Positions 32,224 to 38,772 of a stretch of 39,617 nucleotides of DNA are shown here, in pieces. Every line of letters begins with the position of its first letter. The stretch's first letter is position 1. The notes beneath the pieces were generated by a model, which had not been told where the DNA came from, ran no database searches, and saw nothing but the letters and a program-made list of their open reading frames with translations. Position numbers and translations under genes: made by a program. The stretch lies in IMG/VR virus record IMGVR_UViG_3300030060_005413, positions 1 through 39,617 of that record; one strand, 5' to 3'. Origin of the DNA: a virus.

Positions 32224-32421
32224 ATGGCTCAAATGAAACGCTACGCAGAATGGCTCGACGGTAAAGGGTTCAGCCCTTTAGATAAGTTCGGAAGACAAGC
32301 AAAAATGGCACAATTTATTGCTGAACAACAAAAACAAGAAAAAGAAATAAAAAAAGCAAAAAATTCTGATTCTTCTTATGAAACATCAGAAGGTCCTTTT
32401 ATAACTGGTTTTCACGATTAA
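32224..32421 (+). CDS. Small hypothetical protein
   Basis: 65 aa. The N-terminal part (MKRYAEWLDGKGFSPLDKFG) is a possible helix-turn-helix-sized unit; the middle is Lys/Gln-rich and probably disordered. A weak ribosome site. Followed by a hairpin and the terminator at 32469. Function unknown. Confidence 0.55.
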   Translation: MAQMKRYAEWLDGKGFSPLDKFGRQAKMAQFIAEQQKQEKEIKKAKNSDSSYETSEGPFITGFHD

Positions 32422-32438
32422 AAGTTATTATAATTAGG

Positions 32439-32460
32439 AAGAGAAGTTACACTTCTTCTC
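32439..32460 (+). other. Weak hairpin before terminator
   Basis: GAAGAGAAGT and ACTTCTTCTC form a short stem with a TAC-type loop, immediately before the strong terminator. May protect the 3' end or be incidental. Confidence 0.4.
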
Positions 32461-32468
32461 GCTTGGGT

Positions 32469-32501
32469 AAAAAAGGACAAGTTTCGGCCTTGTCCTTTTT
32501 T
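32469..32501 (+). terminator. Rho-independent terminator
   Basis: Stem AAAAAAGGACAAG (32469-32481) with CTTGTCCTTTTTT (32489-32501), seven-base loop. Strong and symmetric, so it could also work on the opposite strand. Confidence 0.85.
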
Positions 32502-32508
32502 AATGCTT

Positions 32509-32562
32509 ATTTGTAATACAATTGTTACAGTTTTATCAAATAGGTTTAATTGTAATACAATT
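32509..32562. promoter_or_regulatory. Paired palindromic operators with promoter
   Basis: Copies at 32509-32523 (ATTTGTAATACAATT) and 32548-32562, 39 bp apart, with GTTACAGTTTTAT between. TTGTAA at 32550-32555 is followed by TATAAA at 32572-32577, 16 bp apart. Leader then has AAAGGAC before the ATG at 32603. Same architecture as the pairs at 26974 and 27260. Confidence 0.65.
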
Positions 32563-32602
32563 ATGTTATTATATAAATATACCAAACCAAAGGACTTTTA
32601 AA

Positions 32603-32911
32603 ATGGACATCTTTGACCGCAACATTGAACGCAAAATCGCACTTCAAAAAGCAATTGACAAAGCTGAAGCTGCAATTCAAGAAACAGAAGAATATCAACT
32701 TCTTCAACTTTTGAAAAAGCAAAGAAAACTTTTACCTAATAATCAATGCTACACAATGTCTGACTTTGAATGGACAAAGGCACAGCAACTTGGACCTGAA
32801 GCACTTGCTGCACACCGCAAAGAAATTGATGACCAAAACAATGCTGACTGGGATCACAATGAAAAGGTTTATCAAGCATTCTGTCGTGTTCAAAGAGTTA
32901 ACCCTTTCTAA
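32603..32911 (+). CDS. Hypothetical early protein, helical
   Basis: 102 aa from the ATG at 32603, which has AAAGGAC upstream; the longer frame reads into the promoter. Coiled-coil N-terminus (DIFDRNIERKIALQKAIDKA), then CYTMSDFEWTKAQQLG and a C-terminal QRVNPF. No family recognised. Its stop lies within the following terminator hairpin. Confidence 0.65.
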   Translation: MDIFDRNIERKIALQKAIDKAEAAIQETEEYQLLQLLKKQRKLLPNNQCYTMSDFEWTKAQQLGPEALAAHRKEIDDQNNADWDHNEKVYQAFCRVQRVNPF

Positions 32912-32926
32912 GGTTAACTCTCTTTT
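32894..32926 (+). terminator. Rho-independent terminator overlapping a stop codon
   Basis: GAGTTAACC (32895-32903) pairs with GGTTAACTC (32912-32920), followed by TCTTTTTATT. It overlaps the end of the gene at 32603. Confidence 0.8.
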
Positions 32927-32943
32927 TATTGACATTTCACTTT

Positions 32944-32958
32944 ATTTGTATTACAATT
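32944..32958. promoter_or_regulatory. Single operator abutting a start codon
   Basis: ATTTGTATTACAATT at 32944-32958, two bases before the ATG at 32961. There is no space for a -10 box or ribosome site, so it could act by blocking transcription from upstream or by controlling translation start. Confidence 0.45.
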
Positions 32959-32960
32959 AA

Positions 32961-33191
32961 ATGGCTACCACCAAAATGATGAAACTTCACTTTGAAACAA
33001 AAAACGATCTCTTTGACAAAATTGCTGAGGTCAGAGAACTTGTAAACACTGCTGACCAGAACTATCAATTTGCTTTTGCTCGTGCCGATTACGTCACTTG
33101 TGGCAAATATTCAAACGAGAGAGCTAAACACAGAAATGTTATGGCAAAACTTTTAAAATACAAAATCAAAAAAGGTTGGACAAATGACTAA
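32961..33191 (+). CDS. Small hypothetical protein
   Basis: 76 aa. Mixed helix: KLHFETKNDLFDKIAEVREL, then RADYVTCGKYSNERAKHRNV and a basic end (KYKIKKGWTND). No clear Shine-Dalgarno; the palindrome ends two bases before the ATG. Overlaps the next gene by 8 bp. Unknown function. Confidence 0.6.
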   Translation: MATTKMMKLHFETKNDLFDKIAEVRELVNTADQNYQFAFARADYVTCGKYSNERAKHRNVMAKLLKYKIKKGWTND

Positions 33192-33324
33192 AGCTTTTTA
33201 TCTCTGTCAGTATCTTGTATTCCCATTGGTACTTTTTATAACCCTTAATACCACTTTCACCAAAATGACCGCTGCAGACTGTGCTGCAGGTGTTCAATTA
33301 GCTTGTGATTCTTTGAAGAAATGA
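33184..33324 (+). CDS. Small membrane protein
   Basis: 46 aa: MTKAFYLCQYLVFPLVLFITLNTTF is a single hydrophobic segment (residues ~5-22), followed by a polar tail with four cysteines in total in the protein. Could be a signal anchor or short secreted peptide. Overlaps both neighbours (8 bp and ATGA). Role unknown. Confidence 0.55.
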   Translation: MTKAFYLCQYLVFPLVLFITLNTTFTKMTAADCAAGVQLACDSLKK

Positions 33325-33635
33325 TTGAATCAGAATTTAAACAAAGATGGATTAAAATTGTCAATCAAGCATCCGAAAATAAATGTAGATTACTTTTAAA
33401 AAGGATGCGAGTTTGGCATACTAAATTCTTACCATTTACTTCAGAACAAAAATTTGTATTTAAGCTTATAAAAAGTAAACTTGAACTTATTTATGCTGAA
33501 CAAAATACGAATAAAAAAATAACTAGATTACCAAGAGCAGATGCCCCTGATTTAAATTGGAAAACCTTAAAAACAGAAAAGCAATTAGATAAAGAAATAT
33601 CTGATTTGATGAGAAATAATAAAATAAAAAAATGA
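33321..33635 (+). CDS. Hypothetical basic protein
   Basis: 104 aa, helical and basic: FKQRWIKIVNQASENKCRLLLKRMRVWH, then FVFKLIKSKLELIYAE. C-terminus KEISDLMRNNKIKK. Coupled to the membrane protein gene upstream and to the RusA gene downstream (4-bp overlaps). No family recognised. Confidence 0.6.
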   Translation: MIESEFKQRWIKIVNQASENKCRLLLKRMRVWHTKFLPFTSEQKFVFKLIKSKLELIYAEQNTNKKITRLPRADAPDLNWKTLKTEKQLDKEISDLMRNNKIKK

Positions 33636-34105
33636 TGCTTATAGAAACTAAACCTTTACTTATTCATGTTCTAGGAAGACCTGCACCTCAAGGCAGTAAA
33701 GTTTCTACGAGATATGGCGGAATGTTAGAAGCTAGTAAATTCGTAGCACCTTGGAGAAATCAAGTAGTTTCTGCTTGTGTTGAGCAGAGAATCAATGAAG
33801 GTAAAGTTATTACTTGCCCTGTAAAAATTGAAATTGATTTTACTTTTTATAGGCCAAAAAGTCATTACGGAACTGGTAAAAATGAAAAGTTGAAAAAATT
33901 AACAGCACCAAGATTTCCTACAAAAAAGAATACTGGGGATATAGATAAACTTTGCAGATCAACTTTAGATGGATTATCAATAAGTAGTGGTGGGGTTTTA
34001 CTTGAAGATGATTCTTTAGTAACTGAATTGATTGCTAGAAAAATATATGTACCCATGGAAACACCCAACAGACAGGGAGCTTGGATAAGGATAACCAAAT
34101 TATGA
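33632..34105 (+). CDS. RusA-like Holliday junction resolvase
   Basis: 157 aa. GRPAPQGSKVSTRYGG at residues 15-30 (RusA normally has PxPKxRPR), FTFYRPKSHYG, then NTGDIDKLCRSTLDGLSI (about residues 100-117), and LLEDDSLVTELIARK with two acidic residues. This D-x-D-K-x(5)-LDGL ... DD pattern is the RusA catalytic signature. Resolves recombination intermediates or frees concatemers for packaging. The start may be the second of two adjacent ATGs. Confidence 0.88.
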   Translation: MMLIETKPLLIHVLGRPAPQGSKVSTRYGGMLEASKFVAPWRNQVVSACVEQRINEGKVITCPVKIEIDFTFYRPKSHYGTGKNEKLKKLTAPRFPTKKNTGDIDKLCRSTLDGLSISSGGVLLEDDSLVTELIARKIYVPMETPNRQGAWIRITKL

Positions 34106-35097
34106 ACGTATTAGTTACTGGGGGTGCAGGTTACATTGGTTTAAATGTATGCGCTGAACTTTTTAAAAAAAATTACAAACCAATTATTTTTGATAATTTT
34201 TCTAATAGTAATATTTACGGAGTAAAGCAGCTAGAAAAATTAATTGGAAAAGTAACTGTTATTGAGGAAAATTTAATTAATTTACCAAAAGTTGTTGAAG
34301 TTTTAGAAAAATATGAAATAGGTGCTGTCATTCATTTAGCAGGTTGGAAATGTGTACCAGAATCTGAAAAAATTCCGCTTTGGTATTACTTCAATAATGT
34401 TGCTTGCTCAATAATACTTTTTAATGCCATGCAGCGTGTTGGTATAAAAAAAATTATTTTTTCAAGCTCTTGTTCTGTTTACGGAAACACAAAAAAGTAT
34501 CCGATTTATGAAGATACTGAAACTAATCCTATTAGCACTTACGGAAAAACAAAATTAACAGTTGAAAATATTTTACAAGATTGGTTCAGAACTGATCCCA
34601 ATATGCAAATAAATTTGTTGAGATACTTTAATCCTATTGGTGCTGTAATAAACTTAGGGGATTGTCCTCCTAAAGTACCTGACAATCTCTTACCTTTTAT
34701 AACACAAGTTGCTTTAGGTAAAATTGATAAATTACAAATATATGGAAATGATTTTGAAACATACGACGGGACTGGAGTAAGAGATTATATTTACATTGAA
34801 GATCTTGCTTATGGTCATGTTGCTGCACTTGAATATCTTAAACCAGAGTGTGAAGTTTACAATTTAGGTACAGGCTTTGGTCATAGTGTTCTTGAAATTG
34901 TTGAGAAATTTCAAGAAATAACTGGTGTTAAAATTCCTTATGAATTTGCACCAAGAAGATTTGGTGACTGTGCGGTAGCTGTTGCTGATGTTGAAAAAGC
35001 ACGAGAAGTTCTTAATTTTAAGTGTTGTTATGATTTGGATTGGATGATTAGATCTGCGTGGGATTTTCAAAAAAACTTTCCAAACGGCTACGTTTAG
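34102..35097 (+). CDS. galE: UDP-glucose 4-epimerase
   Basis: 331 aa from the ATG that overlaps the RusA stop. Full-length match to GalE: NAD loop GGAGYIG (residues 7-13), VIHLAGWK, SSSCSVYG with the catalytic Ser/Tyr region, YGKTK (catalytic Tyr and Lys), LLRYFNPIGA, DGTGVRDYI, and EFAPRRFGD. It interconverts UDP-glucose and UDP-galactose (or the GlcNAc forms). Embedded in a recombination operon, it looks acquired for a phage need: either glycosylation of phage DNA or of host surface glycans. The DCAVAVAD segment replaces the bacterial DLPAYWAD. Confidence 0.93.
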   Translation: MNVLVTGGAGYIGLNVCAELFKKNYKPIIFDNFSNSNIYGVKQLEKLIGKVTVIEENLINLPKVVEVLEKYEIGAVIHLAGWKCVPESEKIPLWYYFNNVACSIILFNAMQRVGIKKIIFSSSCSVYGNTKKYPIYEDTETNPISTYGKTKLTVENILQDWFRTDPNMQINLLRYFNPIGAVINLGDCPPKVPDNLLPFITQVALGKIDKLQIYGNDFETYDGTGVRDYIYIEDLAYGHVAALEYLKPECEVYNLGTGFGHSVLEIVEKFQEITGVKIPYEFAPRRFGDCAVAVADVEKAREVLNFKCCYDLDWMIRSAWDFQKNFPNGYV

Positions 35098-35106
35098 TAA
35101 AATGTT

Positions 35107-35154
35107 TTGATATATCAATAAAGGTTGTCTGTTACTTTACTTTTGATATATTTA
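35107..35154. promoter_or_regulatory. Two TTGATATATCAA-type palindromes before the ERF gene
   Basis: A perfect palindrome TTGATATATCAA at 35107-35118 and a diverged TTGATATATTTA at 35143-35154, 36 bp apart. Different from the main operator family. May regulate the ERF gene whose ATG is at 35176. Confidence 0.45.
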
Positions 35155-35175
35155 TAGTGCCGATAAAATATTTTT

Positions 35176-35889
35176 ATGACTGAAACAAATGAAGAACAAA
35201 CTTGGAAATTGGTCGAGGCAGAACCCCTCAAAAAATCTACTCCCAATCTTGCAAAAGCTCTTGCTGAATTTCAAAAAATCTACGCAAACGCAGTCCGAGA
35301 TGCCGCAGGTAACTTTGGCTCGTATGTTTCATTAGCTGAAGCAGAACAGGCTGTTTCACCTGCTACTGAATATGGCATATCTCATACTTTTATTGTTGAA
35401 TGTTCAACAGATTCTAAAGATCAACCAATCATGTGGATGAAACTTCGTCTGATGCACGAATCTGGTGAGTTTATAGATTCAAGATTACCTTTGATAACTG
35501 AAAATCAAAGAGGTCAGAATATTTACCACAAAATGGGTAGTGCTATTACATACGCCAGAAGGTATTTACTATTAGGAGCATACGGATTAGGACAGGCTGA
35601 TGATGAAGCAGACGCTTTTAGCCAAAAATGTGCTGATGCTGATAATACAGGTAAAACTAAAAAGTCAAAACCAACTGCAAAAATTACAGAAACAAAAGCA
35701 CCTAAAGGTCATGAAAAATTAACACAAGATGCTTTTGACCTTCTTCGTGCAGAATTAAATAGCAGACCTGATAAAAAAGAAATACTGCAAAAATTCAAAC
35801 AAACTTATTATCCAACAAAAGACAAACTGTTAGCTAATGACATAGAACTTGTTGATCATGAAACATTTATTAGAAAATTTATGACATGA
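35176..35889 (+). CDS. ERF-family single-strand annealing protein
   Basis: 237 aa. NLAKALAEFQKIYANAVRD, GSYVSLAEAEQAVSPATEYGISH, then HKMGSAITYARRYLLLGAYGLGQADDEADAF at about residues 115-145, which is the ERF hallmark (GxxxTYxRRYxLxxxxGL...DDD). The C-terminal ~80 residues are linker and basic helices. Catalyses annealing and circularisation of phage DNA by recombination, as P22 Erf. Works with RusA and the PD-(D/E)XK nuclease. Confidence 0.92.
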   Translation: MTETNEEQTWKLVEAEPLKKSTPNLAKALAEFQKIYANAVRDAAGNFGSYVSLAEAEQAVSPATEYGISHTFIVECSTDSKDQPIMWMKLRLMHESGEFIDSRLPLITENQRGQNIYHKMGSAITYARRYLLLGAYGLGQADDEADAFSQKCADADNTGKTKKSKPTAKITETKAPKGHEKLTQDAFDLLRAELNSRPDKKEILQKFKQTYYPTKDKLLANDIELVDHETFIRKFMT

Positions 35890-36071
35890 GTTGGTCAAAA
35901 TATTGCTTGAATAATCAAACTTACAACCGCTATGTTGTATCAGTTAAATTAACTCAAAATTTATACAGAAAATTTTGGCAATACTGCAAAAAAAACAATT
36001 TCAACAAGTCAACAGGACTAAAAAATCTTATTAATTCACATCCCGAAATCAATGGAAACACCAACAACTAA
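35886..36071 (+). CDS. Ribbon-helix-helix-like small protein
   Basis: 61 aa. VSVKLTQNLYRKFWQYCKKN is a strand plus helix and NKSTGLKNLINSHPEI a second helix, compatible with a CopG/Arc-like fold, though less clear than the protein at 29216. It overlaps the ERF stop by 4 bp and the next start by 20 bp. Second candidate for the operator-binding protein. Confidence 0.5.
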   Translation: MSWSKYCLNNQTYNRYVVSVKLTQNLYRKFWQYCKKNNFNKSTGLKNLINSHPEINGNTNN

Positions 36072-36342
36072 ATTCGCTTTATGGTTCAATTGTCAATCAG
36101 AAGCAAAAGAGCATAAGTATTGGGCAAATCAAGAAATATCTGTTGAGGATATTTTAAAACTTTATGATTATGCAATGGATGAAAAAAATCTTATCAAAGA
36201 TTACAAAGGAAATAATGCTGTAAAAATTGCAGCACAAATGTTTCCTGCTACATCAAAGGCAGGTAATACTTATATGAAAATGGTTTTATCAGAACCACAA
36301 CCTAAGAAAAAAGATGCTGAAGAAAATGAAGATGAGTTTTAA
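36052..36342 (+). CDS. Small protein with acidic tail, ssDNA-binding candidate
   Basis: 96 aa. ALWFNCQSEAKEHKYWANQEI in the N-terminal half, a GNTYMKMVLSEPQ beta strand, then KKKDAEENEDEF. The acidic tail ending in Phe resembles bacterial SSB and T7 gp2.5 C-termini that recruit partners. Next to ERF, this would fit an SSB. The fold is not recognised, so this is inference. Its stop overlaps that of the convergent gene. Confidence 0.55.
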   Translation: METPTTKFALWFNCQSEAKEHKYWANQEISVEDILKLYDYAMDEKNLIKDYKGNNAVKIAAQMFPATSKAGNTYMKMVLSEPQPKKKDAEENEDEF

Positions 36343-36590
36343 ATATACTTTTTAATAAATTTTCTTATTGGACTTACATTAAAATGTAATTTTTCTTCCA
36401 ACTCAATAATATGTCCTAATGCTTGCCCCAGAATAAAGTCGTGGCAAGCATTTTTTTTTGTAATTGCGACAGCGTATTCTTTTAATTGATTTATGTCTTC
36501 ACAGTTTTGAATTTCACGAACTTTTAGTTCTGTTTGAAGTTCAATTTCTATAGGTGTCGGTTTTATCAAAATAGTTAAAAAATTTTCCAT
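36339..36590 (-). CDS. Small helical protein on the opposite strand
   Basis: 83 aa with EIELQTELKVREIQNCEDINQLKEYAVAITKKN and LGQALGHIIELEEK. I recall similar ELQTELKxxxIENCxDxxxLKxY proteins in marine cyanophages; function unknown. Convergent with the acidic protein (4-bp overlap) and coupled to the upstream minus gene by TAATG. Confidence 0.7.
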   Translation of the reverse strand: MENFLTILIKPTPIEIELQTELKVREIQNCEDINQLKEYAVAITKKNACHDFILGQALGHIIELEEKLHFNVSPIRKFIKKYI

Positions 36591-36745
36591 TAAGAAAATA
36601 ATTTTGACTCAATATATAAAACTGCTTGGTCATCCAAAGTATTGTCAGTTTGCTTAACTAAAGCTTTGAGCAAATCCACTACAAAGCGTTTGAAACCTTT
36701 ACTTCTTACAAAAACCAAGACTATAGGTTTTAAAAGTTTGAGCAT
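36590..36745 (-). CDS. Small basic/amphipathic protein, marine phage type
   Basis: 51 aa: MLKLLKPIVLVFVRSKGFKRFVVDLLKALVKQTDNTLDDQAVLYIE. LDD near the end and a hydrophobic N-terminus match a small protein family that I remember from cyanophages. The stop overlaps the next gene's ATG. Possibly membrane-associated. Function unknown. Confidence 0.7.
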   Translation of the reverse strand: MLKLLKPIVLVFVRSKGFKRFVVDLLKALVKQTDNTLDDQAVLYIESKLFS

Positions 36746-36809
36746 AATTTAATTGTCTTTATACCCAAACATAACAACTTTTGCTAAATTTGCCATAAAG
36801 CTTTTAAAA

Positions 36810-37058
36810 ATGGAAGATCAAGATGAAAAACAGTGTCCAGATTATGTTGGACACGGTATTAGAATTTTAATTTTGATCTGGGCTTTGACCGTTATGACTT
36901 TGGGATATATGGAACGAATAAGACTTGATACTTTTGCTGCAGGTTTAGTAGGAAATATAGCATCTGCCTATGGTGTTTCGGTAAAAGGTAATCAAAGTAA
37001 CAAGAAGCAAAAATCAGTTATAGTAGATAATAAAGACACAAATGTAGGAATTAAATGA
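36810..37058 (+). CDS. Small membrane protein, holin-like candidate
   Basis: 82 aa from the ATG at 36810; the upstream frame begins with a TTG and no ribosome site. IRILILIWALTVMTLGYMERI (residues ~17-37) is one membrane segment and FAAGLVGNIASAYGVSV (residues ~41-57) may be a second. Cytoplasmic tail is charged. The layout (N-terminal acidic, two short hydrophobic segments, basic end) could suit a holin, but no lysin is nearby. Overlaps the next start by 4 bp. Confidence 0.55.
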   Translation: MEDQDEKQCPDYVGHGIRILILIWALTVMTLGYMERIRLDTFAAGLVGNIASAYGVSVKGNQSNKKQKSVIVDNKDTNVGIK

Positions 37059-37420
37059 AAAAATTTGTTTTTTTATTTGTTTTTTTATCACCACCAGTTT
37101 TTGCAAATGGCACTCCAACTTGGACTACTGGCAGTAGCAACCGCACAGAGAATACTACTCAGACAATAACTCGATCAATAGTGACTGAGAAATACGGGGC
37201 AGCAATCAATACATGGGAAGGTTCTAATATAGAAGTAACTTCTGCTAGTTCTGGAGGCATTGCTCATTCAGATGCAGTATTTACACCAAAAACTGTTACT
37301 GATGATTGGTCTTTAAATATAACTACAAGAGCAGCAAGCCAAATGGTTGAAAAAATTACACAGAATGATTCGATCTCAACTACTAGCGTTATCACTTCTC
37401 TCAGCGTCTTTAGTCAGTAG
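37055..37420 (+). CDS. Secreted beta-rich protein with signal peptide
   Basis: 121 aa. MKKFVFLFVFLSPPVFA is a Sec signal peptide with cleavage near residue 17-18. The mature part is Thr/Ser-rich and beta-strand-like (TTGSSNRTENTTQTITRSI), ending in SLSVFSQ. I remember related secreted Thr-rich proteins ending in LSVFSQ from cyanophages. Role unknown; it may act in the periplasm or on the host envelope. Confidence 0.7.
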   Translation: MKKFVFLFVFLSPPVFANGTPTWTTGSSNRTENTTQTITRSIVTEKYGAAINTWEGSNIEVTSASSGGIAHSDAVFTPKTVTDDWSLNITTRAASQMVEKITQNDSISTTSVITSLSVFSQ

Positions 37421-37925
37421 TTCAGTTCTGGCTGAAGGTGAAACTGATGTAATTGCACAACCTAATGCTGTAGGAAACTCATCAATAATTAATCAAAATA
37501 TGAATATTAACCAAGGTGCTACAAGTAAAAATCAATTTGGTAATTTGGTATGCTCACAACCAAGCATGAGCTTTACCCCTTTTTATACTGGTAATGATGC
37601 TCAAGGTGAAGAAACATACAGTATTAATGAAGGTTGGGGAGCTCAGATATCATTTATGGTACCGTTAGGTGCTAATAATAAAATTTGCTCAGACTTAGCA
37701 GCCGTAAAGCTAAAATTAGCCAAAGAAGAATTAGACAAAAATATATACGATAAAAATCTTGTAAGGGTTTTGAAGTGTTCACAACTTCACGCTGCCGGCT
37801 ATATGATAAATCCTAAATCAAAATACGCTTATCTTTGTGCAGATGTAATAAATATAAGAGCTTATGTGAAAGCAAATGCTAGTCTTTTTTCTTCAGAGAA
37901 GAAACCTCTTTCTTCAAAACCTTAG
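37365..37925 (+). CDS. Secreted protein with signal peptide
   Basis: 186 aa from the ATG at 37365. MIRSQLLALSLLSASLVSSS then VLAEGE is a signal peptide with cleavage near residue 23-24. The mature part has a NMNINQGATSKN turn, SMSFTPFYTGN, EGWGAQISFMVPL and a coiled coil with KCSQLHAAGY and CADV cysteines. Very similar proteins are familiar to me from cyanomyoviruses. Function unknown. Its first 56 bp overlap the previous gene. Confidence 0.75.
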   Translation: MIRSQLLALSLLSASLVSSSVLAEGETDVIAQPNAVGNSSIINQNMNINQGATSKNQFGNLVCSQPSMSFTPFYTGNDAQGEETYSINEGWGAQISFMVPLGANNKICSDLAAVKLKLAKEELDKNIYDKNLVRVLKCSQLHAAGYMINPKSKYAYLCADVINIRAYVKANASLFSSEKKPLSSKP

Positions 37926-38364
37926 TAATAATTTTTTTAAATATTTTTTTTAATTGTGTTACTACAGCTTGTGCTGCTATACCACCTGCAACAGTTACAA
38001 CTGAGGCTGTACCTGCTGCAACAACTGAACTTGCTATCACTTCAGGTGCAGGTATTGGGAACTCTCCAAAAAAAGGTATATTAAAAGTACCTATAGTTTC
38101 AACATTTGAAGTATTTTCTAAGTTTTTTGGGAGGTTCAGCGGTATCGCTTCTTGCTTTATACCTGTTACTTCCTCAGATTGCTCCTTTTCTTTTGAAGAA
38201 GTATCTTCCTTCTCTTCTTCCAAACCCGACTCAACTTGTTCCAGACTTGGAAGTAACAAAGGATTTAAAAAAGGTTCTTCCGCTAGGGGAGGATAAAAAA
38301 TTGTTTTAGGTGGATTGAGTATATTGGTTGTCTCTGGTAAGTTAGGTAAGTATATTTCGTCCAT
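37879..38364 (-). CDS. Proline-rich membrane-anchored protein
   Basis: 161 aa from the ATG at 38364 (an earlier TTG is possible but unsupported). MDEIYLPNLPETTNILNPPK, then an acidic Glu/Lys/Ser region (residues ~50-80), then FNIPFFGEFPIPAPEVI and a hydrophobic segment (VIASSVVAAGTASVVTVAGG, about residues 107-126), and a basic C-terminus. A similar protein family occurs, as I recall, in cyanophages. Convergent with the secreted protein gene (47-bp overlap). Confidence 0.7.
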   Translation of the reverse strand: MDEIYLPNLPETTNILNPPKTIFYPPLAEEPFLNPLLLPSLEQVESGLEEEKEDTSSKEKEQSEEVTGIKQEAIPLNLPKNLENTSNVETIGTFNIPFFGEFPIPAPEVIASSVVAAGTASVVTVAGGIAAQAVVTQLKKIFKKIITKVLKKEVSSLKKKD

Positions 38365-38367
38365 TTT

Positions 38368-38496
38368 ATGAGAAATCAAATTGCACGAGCTTTAATTCCT
38401 GTAACACTAATAACATTTTGTGGTTTATGTGCTTTAGCTCCACTTTACATTTCTCTTTCAATGATGACAAGACAATTAAACTCTAAAACTAATTAA
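38368..38496 (+). CDS. Small transmembrane protein
   Basis: 42 aa: MRNQIARALIPVTLITFCGL and then CALAPLYISLSMMTRQ; a single membrane-spanning helix of about 20 residues. Divergent from the proline-rich gene 3 bp away and convergent with the small zinc-finger-like gene. Similar 40-residue membrane proteins occur in marine phages; function unknown. Confidence 0.55.
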   Translation: MRNQIARALIPVTLITFCGLCALAPLYISLSMMTRQLNSKTN

Positions 38497-38599
38497 CAAT
38501 TTTTGATCTTGAATATCTAGTTTTACATGCACCACTGCAATAAATTTTTCTTTGCTCCATAGTATTAAAATTTGTACCGCAAACAGGACAAGTTTTCAA
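38489..38599 (-). CDS. Small zinc-finger-like protein, TTG start
   Basis: 36 aa: MKTCPVCGTNFNTMEQRKIYC with a second CSGACK. The two pairs CPVC and CSGAC can bind one zinc ion. Start is a TTG with AAGGGG five bases upstream; no better start exists because an in-frame stop lies just before. Ends with a basic tail. Probably DNA- or RNA-binding. Confidence 0.45.
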   Translation of the reverse strand: MKTCPVCGTNFNTMEQRKIYCSGACKTRYSRSKIVN

Positions 38600-38610
38600 T
38601 AATACCCCTT

Positions 38611-38769
38611 CTACTTTTTTACGTCTTCTTTCACCTCTTCTGTCTTATTTATTTCTTTCAACAACAGTTGATAGGCTTGAATACCACCTTCAAGCTTTAA
38701 AATATATTGTCTTTGATTAATTAATTCCTGTTGCCATTCAAGAATTTGCTTTTCAATAATTTCTTTCAT
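38611..38769 (-). CDS. Small coiled-coil protein
   Basis: 52 aa, almost all helix: MKEIIEKQILEWQQELINQR, then QAYQLLLKEINKTEEVKEDVKK. It follows the tail-fibre-end gene at 38773 by 3 bp in the same direction. Marine phages carry similar 50-residue helical proteins, as I remember. Function unknown. Confidence 0.6.
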   Translation of the reverse strand: MKEIIEKQILEWQQELINQRQYILKLEGGIQAYQLLLKEINKTEEVKEDVKK

Positions 38770-38772
38770 ATA

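Noticed and set aside
32522-32602. Longer N-terminus for the protein at 32603
   Set aside because: It runs through the second palindrome and the -10 box; the ATG at 32603 has AAAGGAC upstream.
38365-38379. Earlier TTG start for the proline-rich protein at 38379
   Set aside because: It would overlap the divergent small gene, and the ATG at 38364 begins the recognisable MDEIYLPNLP sequence.
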